A stretch of DNA of 64,000 bases from Pleurodeles waltl (Eukaryota > Chordata > Amphibia > Caudata > Salamandridae): positions 535,388,313 through 535,452,312 of the forward strand of contig NC_090448.1 of assembly GCF_031143425.1 (NCBI RefSeq). The letters run 5' to 3'. Position 1 is the stretch's first letter. Every line of letters begins with the position of its first letter. The notes under the pieces are model-generated. The model ran no database searches. It saw nothing but the letters and a program-made list of their open reading frames with translations, and had not been told where the DNA came from. This document shows, one piece after another, positions 33,444 through 43,969 of this stretch. A program made the position numbers and the translations under genes.

Positions 33444-34080
33444 TCAATTGATGTCTGGGTTGGACGAAGAGGGAGTCTGGGTCAGGCTTGCTTTCAAGAT
33501 AAGACATAAAGTGGAAGCTAGGTTTAGTTCTAATTGAAAAAAGGTGTTTTTGCTCACACTAGGACGTGGCAAGGCATGGATGGGGGGTGAGATGGAATTC
33601 CTGATTTCTGTATCACAACAGGAAAAGAACTGATTTAGAGGGCATATTCTATTTTTAACAACTTTATTTAAGGTTTGCCAGGAACAGACAGTGCTAATTA
33701 TATAGTTAAGAGCTAATTTTGTAAAGAAGCAACATACCATATTACCCTGTAGCATCAAAACAAAAATAAAATAGCATGACATCATTATACATCTTTGCAA
33801 GAAGTCCTCTCTTGGCAACATCAACCAGGATTCTTCACCAGTTAAAATCCATAGCCAATCTGCCTTAGTCTGACAGTTTCTCTGGAGGCAGAATGACCCC
33901 TTCAACCTGTATTAATTGGAGAGGTCTGGGTACCCGCCGGGCTAAAGTCCCTTTCTTGGCATAGTCCAGATTTTTTTCATATTTACTCTTTGTATCTTTA
34001 AGGGTTTCAGTCAGCCTTTCCATAATATGCAGGTTCCGTAATTTGGAACACCAGAGGTTTCTTGTGGATGCATCAGTCAT
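33444..34080 (-). CDS. Two uncharacterised minus-strand reading frames
   Basis: 33865-34080 (71 codons) and 33444-33905 (153 codons) overlap in different frames. The upstream one is charged (LRNLHIMERLTETLKDTKSK, helical); the downstream one has hydrophobic patches and ends Pro/Ser-rich. They could be one frameshifted gene of an unknown mobile element, but I do not recognise a family, and either could be chance. Located between Harbinger B and a gypsy LTR. Confidence 0.25.
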
Positions 34081-34230
34081 GTTCTAGTTCTGTGCAACAG
34101 TCAGTTTAGAATCATGGGATTCATTTGTGTCTGAATGTTAGTGACGTGTTCAATAGATGACAGGACATACCTCCAAAGGTTCTTAATTCAATCACATTCC
34201 CACTACGTATGTATATAATAGCCCCTCAGC

Positions 34231-34466
34231 TGTTGCGGGGTGTGTGTGAAAAAAAGCATGCGCCTGTTATCGCATGACCACAAGAAAGATAAACACACAC
34301 TTTATTACTTGTGCTCTCTAAACATGAGGCGTGAGCCTCCAACTCTTTTATTTACAGTCCGGTTATGTCACAGGAACCAATCATTACACTTGCCCTGCAA
34401 GAGTAAGGACTCTCATTTTCCTCCTGTAGGTCTGGGATATTGGCATGACCCACTCCCGACATAACA
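34231..34466 (-). repeat. 3' LTR of gypsy element 1
   Basis: 236 bp, TG...CA ends, sharing ACTTTATTACTTGTGCT, CTCTTTTATT and GATATTGGCATGAC blocks with the LTR at 39436. Confidence 0.88.
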
Positions 34467-34989
34467 TTCTTCCTTTACCCCAAACAAAAAAAATACACAA
34501 CACAGACAAAACTATGGAGGTAGCTCCAAAACAACCAAAACACTATTATGTAAAGAAATCGAAAATGGGCAGAATACAAAAAAATATCAATCCTAAGTAG
34601 CTGAACAAGTGTGAGATGGAACACCATTGAAGTATGGCCATGGCCAGTTCAGGATGAAGTCATTTAGATGCATGGACACCATCGGACGAGGTCTCAGGTG
34701 AAATCTTTCTGTTCCCTGCTGACCAAGTTTAGCATCAAAGTCTCTCAGACCATCCTGGTGCTGAGAGACTTCATTGGACAAACTGTCACATGATCCTTCG
34801 CTGTTCCTACTGGCACCTCGGTCATCTCAATCTGTAGGCTGTTGATAAATCTCTGCTCCCACTGGCGTTATCACGGTTAGGAGAAAATTGTGATCTCTTC
34901 GATGTTATGGGATATATGCTTGATTGTCTGGGTTAGCAGCTCAAGACACACATTGATGATTGTCAGACCAAAAGGCAGGTTGCCTGTGC

Positions 34990-35890
34990 AGTTTTAAAAA
35001 AACAACACACTCAGAGTGACTGTCTCACATCCCTTCCATGCAGTGATCATTGTCCATTTTGCCATGCTTATTGTACATAGGTGTAGTTCAAAAGGCAAAA
35101 GGAATTTGCTCCCAGGATGACAAATTTGTACATGTACCAGATCTCCAACCCAAATATATGTCTCATTTGGGCTCATCTTTTCAGGGACATTTGATCATTC
35201 TTTTGTTGACGCAATCCCTCTGCCACATCGTGTGAAAGTGCTGAAGGTTCTTCCACCTAGGGAATGGTGTCTCGCACCATTCGGGTCATGCATAGGGCAC
35301 TTGGACTCACCCTGCTGGTGGCATGCATGGTGAGGTGATACCCTCTGAGGAAACTGTATAGAGCACAGTCCATATTTTGAGCATTGGCCAAAGCAATCTG
35401 CAAAACTTTATTCAAAGTTTGCTCTGCTTCACTGTTCCCCATCGGCCTTCATGAAGTGATTTTCCGGTGATGGATACCTCAGGATTCCAGACTGCAAAAA
35501 GGGGGCCCATTATCAGTCCGGAGTTCACTCAGTAAGCCATGAGTGGACACGACCTTCTCCATCTGAGGTTTGGTATGACTAGCCATCACAGACTCAAAGA
35601 TCTCAACCTTGGGGTACTTAAAAAAATCATCTATTACCACTAACATGTGGCAGCCATCTGGTAGGCCTCCAAAGTCACCGCTAGCTTTGTGCTAGGGAAA
35701 TGAGGGAATCAGTTCTGTAATGAGCGGTGCAGGTGAATCTGCAGGACCAGCCACCTGACGTAGAGGGCATTGGCTCACTGTCTGTTCCACTCGGTCATAC
35801 AGAACGGGCAACCATACCTTGCACCAGAGGCTAGACTTGGGTTTAACTACCCCTTGATGGGCAGTGTGGGCTAGGTCCACCACCTGTTGT
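34990..35890 (-). pseudogene. Integrase region, gypsy element 1
   Basis: Fragments include HTAHQGVVKPKSSLWCKVW with downstream paired Cys of an HHCC-like zinc region (35883-35700), a catalytic-core remnant near 35650-35450, and a C-terminal piece WVGDLVHVQICHPGSKFLL (35150-35090). Many stops. Integrase would insert the cDNA; this copy cannot. Confidence 0.65.
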
Positions 35891-36379
35891 TGTAATGTTC
35901 ATGGAATCACTAGACAGGGACCTTTCAGCAAACACCTTTCAATGAGACAGCCAGCTTGACAGACATTATGCAATGATGTCATTGTCTGTTTTGCTTCTTC
36001 CATTCAGTAAGACTTTTTCTGAGTGAGGTCTTGCCAGTTCCCTGATGTCACTGCCAAGACTGCTAGCTGTAGACACTCATCAAATTGGGTGGCCGTGATG
36101 ATCTCGGACCAGGAGATAAGCAGAGGTCGAGATCATTCAACAGCCAATCGCCCATATTCCTCCACTTCTTCAGCGTCTGACTCTTCACCTGCAGTGGCAG
36201 GTCTGGCATGTTGAGAAAGGTAGTTGGCAGGATTTTGAGTGCCTGATCCACACGCTACTGAAAAATGATACTCCTGCAGGTGGAGGATCCATTTCTAAAT
36301 CTGTGGCAGAGGTTCGGATGACGAACCGGTGAACAATGGAATCAAAGGTTTGTGGTCAGTGTGGACAACAAATGGTTGG

Positions 36380-37260
36380 CCCTAGTGATATATGTGAAAA
36401 TGGCGGCATCTCCAGTGTACTGTTATGGCCTCCTTCTCAATATGAGAATCACCCTGCTCTGTTTCTGTTAAGGCATGGCTAGCATATGCGACTTGTGCCC
36501 AGTCACAGTTTTCTTGTTTCTGTGATAGGACAGCCCCAAAGCCCATGGGACATGCATCTACTGAAAGTTCAGATTCATGCCTTGGGTCAAAGTACACCAA
36601 AGTAGTGTTGGCCGACAGTGCTCACTTTGTTGCCTGAAATGCCTCTTCCTGGGAGGGTCCCAGTTCCACAACATATTAGCTTTAGTCAGTTTTCGAAGTG
36701 GAGCAGTGAGGGTGGTCAGGTTTTGAATTAAATGGCCGCAATAGGTGACCATCCCCAAGAAGTTGTGAATACTGGTGACACTGGAAGGAGCCAGTGCAGA
36801 TTGAATGTTCTGTACCTTTGCAGGATCAGGTATGACCCCCTCGGCTGAGAAGCAGTATCCAAAAAAAGCAATTTCTGTTTGGAGAAACTTACACTTTTCT
36901 CAGCTCAGTGGTAAGTAAGACCATTATCCTTCATTCTTTAGAAAGTTGCTCTCAACCTGCTAAGGTGCTCTGCAAGAGCAGGAACGTGCACAAGAATGTC
37001 AGAACTGACATTGAGGATCCCGGGCAGACCAGCCGGCACTCCTCTGTTTGTGTCCTGAAAGACTTCAGCTGCACTGGACACCCCAAAACTGAGGCGTTTG
37101 TATCTTCTTAAACCCACCTGAGTGGAGGATGCCATGATAGCTTGTGATTCTAGATCCAGCATGAGTTGATGATATCTGGCTTGAAGGTCCATCCTTGAAA
37201 ACCATTTTGATCCACTTTGTTCTGCCACAATATCATCAACCGTGGGTGTCAGGTGTCATT
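36380..37260 (-). pseudogene. Reverse transcriptase and RNase H, gypsy element 1
   Basis: RT block SKWFSRMDLQARYHQLML near 37205-37140 and FGVSSAAEVFQDTNRGV near 37080. The position of the YxDD active site reads NVSSDILVHVP, so the catalytic pair is damaged. RNase H follows with ELSVDACPMGFGAVLSQK (36575-36520) and YASHALTETEQ. Broken by stops into pieces. Confidence 0.85.
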
Positions 37261-37607
37261 AATGCCAGATGGCCAGATTAGGTAAATGCATGTCAATGCA
37301 AATTCTGACATCTCCTGGCTGCTTGGTGTATGAGCCACCTCAATAGGAGACACCCAGGGCATGGGGCTGTCCACTTGATATCTGCTTGTTCGAGTTTCCT
37401 CAATTCTTCTTCTACTTTGGTGTGCAGGTGGAATGCCACCCTACGATGTCTCGTAGTTCTAGATTGAGGGAGTCACCTATATGAAGATGTATGAAATGAT
37501 TCTTGAGCCACCCAGTGCATTCAAACAGCTGGGAAAATTTGGCCACCAGATCCTCCACACTCCCTAGATGGAGACTAAAGGCAAGAGGTGTTCTGCCCTT
37601 CGGCAAC

Positions 37608-38560
37608 TCAGCAACATTCCAAATCCACCCTTAGTGATGTATACCTTGGTACGTGTCGAGCTCCACTCATGAGCAATTTCTGTGGTGAAAACCCTGCCAG
37701 CGGGAGTTGTGTTGAGGAACCAAATTCATAAACATGAGTGGAAGTATCCCGCAGAGTTGGTTGGATGGGAAAAGTCTTTAGGACAGATTGCGCCAAAATA
37801 TTGATCAATGCTCCCTTGTCAATGAGGGATGACAGGTCATAACCTTCTAGAAAAATGGTACACTTCAGGATGCATCTCTGGGGATAATCACCAAGTTGCG
37901 TTGCATGTATAAAATGGACAGCTCTTCCATAATGTTCACTGGCTTGGGTTTGAGAGTTTTAGAAGGTGCAGACAAGTGGGATACCTTGGCAAAGTGATTG
38001 AATTTACCACATGCTGAACATCTCTTCCTCTGGAGTGGGCAGAGTCCTTGATGTGAATTAAATCCTCCACATCCATAACATGTCTTCAGGGTTGACGCAG
38101 GCTTTGAGTGGTTCGGTTTCTTTTCTGCAGCTCCTGCTGACACTGCATTGACAGGCTCAGTCTTCACTTGCCACTGGAGTGCTGCTTCCATTTGCACACT
38201 GTGCACTTTGGAAAGTTCTTTGGAGCGTACCATTGTTAGCATGTCGGCCATAGACATACCTGGGCTTGACAGAAAAACAGCCTTAGATGAACTCCCTCAG
38301 CTTGACCAAAAAAAAGCCTTGGATGAACTGTGCTCAAATATCTTCATTAGAATCAAGCAATATGCAGGTACCCGCTAAATCTTTCAAACTAGCATGAAAG
38401 GTGTCCACAGACTCTTCTGGGAGTAAAGGCTCAAAATGTATGGTGAGCTCTTGTTTCAAACTAGTGTATGTAAATGGTGGGCCAGCTTCTACGACAGATT
38501 TCCCCAGTTTGTGAATGGTTGCCCCTCCTAGATGTAGCAGCATGGGACATCATCTATCAT
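37608..38560 (-). pseudogene. Gag and protease region, gypsy element 1
   Basis: A capsid-like segment HFEPLLPEESVDTFHASLKD (38460-38395), then zinc knuckles CYGCGGFNSHQGLCP and CSACGKFNHFAKV (38100-37980), the second lacking its last Cys. A protease-like LIDKGALINIL (about 37830-37790) has Lys where the catalytic triplet normally has Thr (DTG/DSG). Confidence 0.8.
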
Positions 38561-39435
38561 TGTTGAGAGCTACAGCTGCAAAAATGGCAATTTTGTAACA
38601 TTCAACCCATTCTTTCCAACATGCTGCTTGAGCAGATGGGGCCCATCAATCACAAATGGCTCAAGTGTGGGGTGATTTACGACAATATGGAGACAGCCAA
38701 AAGTACATCAGAGTGTCCAAATGGTTCAGGGTAGGAGTGCCAGCTACACAGCAGCTCATGGACAATACAGATGTGCAAAAAGGTGATCAACACATGGCGG
38801 GTCGGACGTGTAGATTACGTTGAAAGGACCTCATGCTCAATTCCAAAGAAAAGTAGTCAGTTCTGGGCAGGAATGTTCAAGTCTCACCACCATGGACATG
38901 AGTCAAGTGCAGTATGCGATCTCATGTTCAACCCATATGGTATACTGTGTGGCCAAGTAGATAGTATAGGCAGAAAAAGGCACTGGAATGCCACACCTGC
39001 AGCTGGAGTAGGGCAGGAACAACAAAATAGCTGATGGAAAACAGGCACCCCTGGAGACAGCACACTGCAGGGTACAAGAGTCACTAAGCCCTTGAGATGG
39101 TGTGGCTTATTGTAGGCATGCTCTTCCCAGGAGTCTGGAGAAAGACAGGGTAGCTTGCCTGGTGGTATCAGCCGGGCAATTCAATTTATGCAGGCGAGCG
39201 ATATACATGGGAGCAGTAGGGGATGCTCCCAAGCCATCAGACACCCCTCGAGGCAGGCAGCAGGAGAGAGTTGCCTACAGCTGGTAATTTAAAATCGAGG
39301 CAACTACAGTGCTTGAAATAGCACCGTGACTCACTCGTGCATTGACAGCGAGTCGAGTGCCAGCAGCAACCGCAAGTGCTGACATGGCAAGAAGGCAACA
39401 GGAAGAAGGCTTGAACACCGCCCTTGTTGCCAAAT

Positions 39436-39667
39436 TGTTGTGGCGCGTGTATGAAGAAAAGCAAGCATCGGATATTGCACGACCAGAAAAATGACACACA
39501 CACACACACTTTATTACTTGTGCTTTCTAACCATGGGGAGCGAGCCTCTAGCTCTTTTATTAACAGTCCCGTTGTGACACAGGACCTGCCCCCCCCCCCC
39601 TGGGTGGAGACTCTCATTTTCCCCTTGCATTTCAGAGATATTGGCATGACGCACTCCCGATGTAACA
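39436..39667 (-). repeat. 5' LTR of gypsy element 1
   Basis: 232 bp, partner of 34231-34466. Contains a (CA)n tract and a C-run not present in the partner. Confidence 0.88.
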
Positions 39668-39900
39668 TCATCCAGCAGCCCTTCCAACACCTAGTAAGAA
39701 CCTCCATAAGTACACCAGTGTGAGATACTAGCTTAACAACATTTTTTATGTTCATGCATTATACTGAGTGCATATGGATGACTTTGCTTCTCTGTACCAG
39801 ATTAGTATCCATTTGCTGTATGTTAGTTTCTGCAGCAAGGTGCTCTATCTAATTCTAGCTGAGACTCCACCAATGCTGTGTCCACACCCCCCGGTACATG
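39668..39900. other. No feature recognised
   Basis: Short spacer between the gypsy LTR and the LINE fragment. Confidence 0.4.
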
Positions 39901-40940
39901 TCCTCTAAATTGGTGTTTTTTCTACTACCACCCACCCTTGTCAGTGGCTGCCATGCCCAATGCAAGAGTGTGTCAAACTATAAATATTTTTGGGCCTAGT
40001 TGGAAATGATTCACACCCCGATCTCTACTTTTAAGAGGGACCCCATCAAACAGCGAACTCTCATCCATCTAACTCTGAAACCCCTATCTGACACACCTCA
40101 CTCAAAATCTGGGATCTCTATAACTGCATTCAGTTAAAAAGTAGTTGTCATTTTCTTAGTCTGAATTGCCTTATTCCAGTAGGTGAGAATCATTTTTGTG
40201 GAAATCACTAGGGGACCTTGGAAACTATGGGTTCTTGGGTGAAGCCACAAGAAGTACTGCAAGGGAACCATACATATCAAGTGAATAAAAGGATTTGTCT
40301 TTCTCTGGTGACCAGCAGGTTAATTCCAGAGCGATCTACATCACTAAAATATGATTTTCTGTGGGAGATCTACTTAGTAGTGACTTAGATATTCGTAGTG
40401 ACTTAATATTCCAGGTAAATCTTCGGATTTTCCTGTGAATATCTTTAAGAGTGTCTGGTGGGAAGATTAAAGGTAATGTTCTACAGAGGCATAGCAGTCT
40501 AGGCAAGAAATTATTCTTAACACAGTTTATCCTCCCTAGTTAGGAAATTTCAAAACATCCCCCGTCTGCAAAAGTCTTTAGAGAGCATTTTAAGCAATGG
40601 TGGTATTTTACTATCATATAGTTCGCATAGTGTGTATGTGTGGGGGAAGTAATCATACCGAAATATTCAATCCCCAAAGGCGCCCATATGAAACCCTGTT
40701 GTAAAGTCATTGTCTTGCTCCGTTTCACTGCGTCACCTGTGACCATGCCTTTTATTATGTGTATTTTTCACTTTAGGACAGAGAGCACATTCATTGGTTT
40801 GTCCCCTTATTACACCTTGCATGTGACATTTGTAGAATTTCTATGTGGTCTAAAAATTACTTCACAACACAGGTAGTTGTTATACTTCTTTGGTATAATT
40901 AAAAACACCCATATGGATAGAGTGTATTAGTGGTTTTAGT
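39900..40940 (-). pseudogene. L1-type LINE ORF2 C-terminal fragment
   Basis: Minus-strand translation shows IWAPLGIEYFGMITSPTHTH (about 40690-40630), then NCVKNNFLPRLLCLCRTLPL and HRKIRRFTW (40530-40410). This is the layout of the region downstream of the RT in L1 ORF2 (conserved IxYLGI, then LPxxLYLFxxLP, then FxW). Stops and frameshifts occur throughout. The left boundary is approximate. Confidence 0.75.
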
Positions 40941-40954
40941 ACATTAAAAATATA

Positions 40955-41474
40955 GGCCCAGAGTTAAGAGGGCCTAGCATATTCATGATGCTAATGTGGC
41001 CCAACAAGGCCAAATTTGCTGTGCCATATTTACGAAGTGGCGCAATGCATAAATTGTGCCACTTTGCAACCTCATGCCCCACATTATGCCTGTGCCCGGC
41101 ATAATGTATGTAAGAGTGGTGTTAGCCCATTAGGGGGACACCAAAAATGGTGCAGTGGAATCTAGAAGATTCCACTGCACCATTTTTTGCGGCATTTTTA
41201 ACGCCTGCACAGAGCAGACATTAAAAGGAGGCATGCCGTTGTTTTCAATGGGCCCCTATGTACTCTGCAGTATTAGCACCAACATTTTGCACTAGCCCCT
41301 GCACAGTAAGTACATCAATAGCGTCAAATATTTTGACACAATTTCCCCTACCCTGCGCCATGGTGTGCCGTATATTAAATATGACGCACACTTGTTGGCG
41401 GTAGTGGGGTGCTAAGGGACATTAGGAAAGAGGCACTGCATTGCATGCACTGCCACTTTTCTTACATTTGGGTC
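40955..41474. mobile_element. Hairpin-type MITE (520 bp), ATA duplication
   Basis: Ends GGCCCAGAGTTAAGA and TCTTACATTTGGGTC are inverted with several mismatches. ATA flanks both sides (40952-40954, 41475-41477). Internal perfect 21-bp arms lie at 41143-41163 and 41167-41187 (AAAAATGGTGCAGTGGAATC), and ACATTATGCC/GGCATAATGT arms near 41083-41107. Confidence 0.72.
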
Positions 41475-41477
41475 ATA

Positions 41478-42086
41478 GTTCTTTGCCTATCTACAAAGTT
41501 TGTGTAAATGAATCCCAGGTGAATTATTGTTTTGAGTATATACATAAAGGTTTACAAGGCACAGGGAAATTTGGTTGCTTGATATGGGCAACACTGAAAA
41601 CCGACATTTGGCTTACCACAGAATACGTCATATATTCACATTCATTTTGAACTCAGTTTATTTTCTACTGATGCTACATTAATTCCAAAGCCTTTATTTT
41701 ATTAGGTGTGAATTATGGAGTAATGTTGATGCTGCTTCCCAGAGGGAAGCCACATGTGGTTGCAAAAAATTGGGCTATCCTCCTTTTCACAGAAATGCTT
41801 GAATGCAACCCTTGTTTCCAACAAACAAGCATTGACAATAAGCTGATAATTGGTGATCTCAACATATATTCTTTGCTTTATGAATTTAGCTCCTTCACAT
41901 TAAGCATAATATTATGTACTGTTACTGTAATTTACAGAATTACTGGCAGTGAAGTTATACTGAGATGATACTGCCAGTTGCCCTTCACTATGCCTGAATG
42001 CTATTGTGTAATTGCCCACACACAAATCACAGTACCCAACTAACCCTTTCACCAATTCACTTCCAACCATGCCTTGGGAAGAGATG
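41478..42086. other. No feature recognised
   Basis: AT-rich sequence with only short frames. Confidence 0.4.
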
Positions 42087-42655
42087 TGCCCTAGTGGCTG
42101 GAGCTGCTGAATTTGCAACCTGGCAACCCGGATTCTGGCCTTGGTGTTTGACTTCACATTGTGTGATTCTTGGCAAATCACTTAGGGCCTCATTATGAGT
42201 TTGGCAGTCATGAGACAACCAAACTCTTGGTGGTGGTCGACTGCCTCACTCCTGTCAGTCTGACTGCCAGATTACGATCCTGGCGGTCGGACCCCCAGGA
42301 GACCTCCGCCAGAATCACGCATCCAATGCTGCCACACTGTTTCCACCGGCTGTCAATCAAAAGCCTCCTAATATGGACATTTCTGCCATTCAGGCTGATG
42401 GAAACATTGAAACAGGGCCGGTGAGATACCTTCAGCTTTGTGGCGGGCTCCTCCCCATGGGTCTGGCGGGCTGACGGTCAGCCCACCAAGCTTGTAATGA
42501 GGCCTTTAATCTCCCTGTACCATTAAATGTGAAAAGAAATGTGTGAATCTTATCTGTGTGACCCTAACTTGATCTACACAATATTGTTGACTGTCTCCCA
42601 TCTTCCCAAGTAATGTACAGCACTCATTGCTTCCTTGCTATGTTTGTGCTATATA
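42087..42655 (+). repeat. tRNA-derived SINE interrupted by a MITE
   Basis: 42092-42130 has A-box-like CTAGTGGCTGGAGC and B-box-like ACCCGGATTCTGG. GATTCTTGGCAAATCACTTA at 42165-42184 is continued after the MITE by AATCTCCCTGTACCATTAAA at 42508, the normal order of vertebrate CORE-like tRNA SINEs. A further tail extends to about 42655. Confidence 0.65.
42185..42505. mobile_element. Harbinger MITE (321 bp), TTA duplication
   Basis: Left end GGGCCTCATTATGAGTTTGG, right end CTTGTAATGAGGCCT. TTA lies on both sides (42182-42184, 42506-42508), splitting the SINE. The TIR is that of the large elements A and B, so this is a likely deletion derivative or follower of that group. No coding capacity. Confidence 0.88.
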
Positions 42656-43960
42656 AATATCAATGCACATATCCCTTGCAGAAGAGTTTCCCATAATCTT
42701 GTTGTAGATATATAATCTATAGGGACGGCTCTCCATCTGTTCTCATATAGGATGTTGAGATCTAAAAGGTGGCAGAAAGCAAACCTGATAAAAGGGCAGA
42801 TCATTGATGTAATCTATTCCACCTCAGACTCTGATTAGTAGTCGTCTGCCACCTCAGACTGTCTGTAAGTGGGCCAATTGATCCTGTGCTTGCTCTGGAG
42901 GCAGACAGTACCAAATTTGGCTATTTTTGACAAACATCAGATATGCAGGGTTATGGAGACAGCTGACAGCACTATATTTGGTGAAAGGCTATATAGGTTA
43001 CCATATTTTCCAATGTCAGTTTAATGTCCATTGGACCAACCAAGACCAAGCAACAGTTGAGTGCCCTTTGAGTTTTTGATGTAAAATTCCTACTGCCCAC
43101 GATGGGGACATTTTCTGATTGCCCTCAGCTCCTTCCTTGATTCCTAAAAGGCAGGTTGCTGATTACTCAAATTTTCAATTGTGCATTTGTTTATTGTAAT
43201 GAATCAAAGGCATGAGTGATTAAAGTATTAACCCCTACAATGTTGTTCCAGTGTTTAAATCAATATTTGCATCATAGTGTGTTCTACCACATTATCAAGT
43301 TTTTTCCACACCTGCAAAATATCAAGCGCACTCTTTGATGATCAGCAAACAGGTAGTCAGCAATTGTCTGGAGTTGTGTTTTGTCTAAGGAAAGCCATAG
43401 TCCCAAAATAAGGAAGAACAAAACAAACAAGCAAATCAACCATTACCTTGGCTAATCCTGTTAACATAAAGGAACACCAAGATAGATGTGAGAGTCGGGA
43501 TAGGGTGCAGAGCTAGCCGAATCGGAAAGTCATACAACACACAGGAAAGTTGCCAGATAGCTCTTGCAAGCAAATCTTGTGCTTAAAAACTCCCAGTGCA
43601 ATAGAACAAACAATTACACCAACAAAAACCCTGCATAACCCCAGTCACATGAGGGAACAGCAGAAGGGGATGAGGTCAGAATCCAGTGCAGAGCTAGCCA
43701 AATCAAGAAGCCATCCAACACAACAGAAATTTTCTAGGCAACTTCTGAATGCTAACTTTATGTTTAAATCTCCCACTAACTAGATTACCCCAGAAATGTT
43801 TGTCTTAACCCAGAGGTGAGTACACCATGACTTAGTGGTCAATTTCTTGAGCTTAAATTCCAATGCTTGTTTTTCCACCTCTTCCAGACCACTTTCAAGC
43901 CAACTCTCCTGCTACATCTTGGATATATAGCCTACCATGTCTCTTCCAGTGAGCTGTTTA
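42656..43960. repeat. Mostly unclassified; one 181-bp direct duplication
   Basis: GTGCAGAGCTAGCCGAATC (43505) and GTGCAGAGCTAGCCAAATC (43686) start two ~181-bp units sharing CAACACA and TTAAAWMTCCCAST blocks. It could be LTR material of the adjacent gypsy element, but no boundaries are seen. Nothing else is recognised. Confidence 0.4.
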
Positions 43961-43969
43961 TGGTCAGCA

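Larger units (their letters stand above)
34231..39667 (-). mobile_element. Ty3/gypsy LTR retrotransposon with both LTRs (5.4 kb)
   Basis: LTRs at 34231-34466 and 39436-39667 are clearly alignable, start TGTTG and end AACA. The element reads on the minus strand. Flanks TCAGC and TCATC agree at 4 of 5 bases as a target duplication. The purine-rich AAAGGAAGAA lies next to the left LTR on the minus strand, as expected for a polypurine tract. gag, protease, RT, RNase H and integrase fragments follow in Ty3/gypsy order, all interrupted. Confidence 0.9.
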
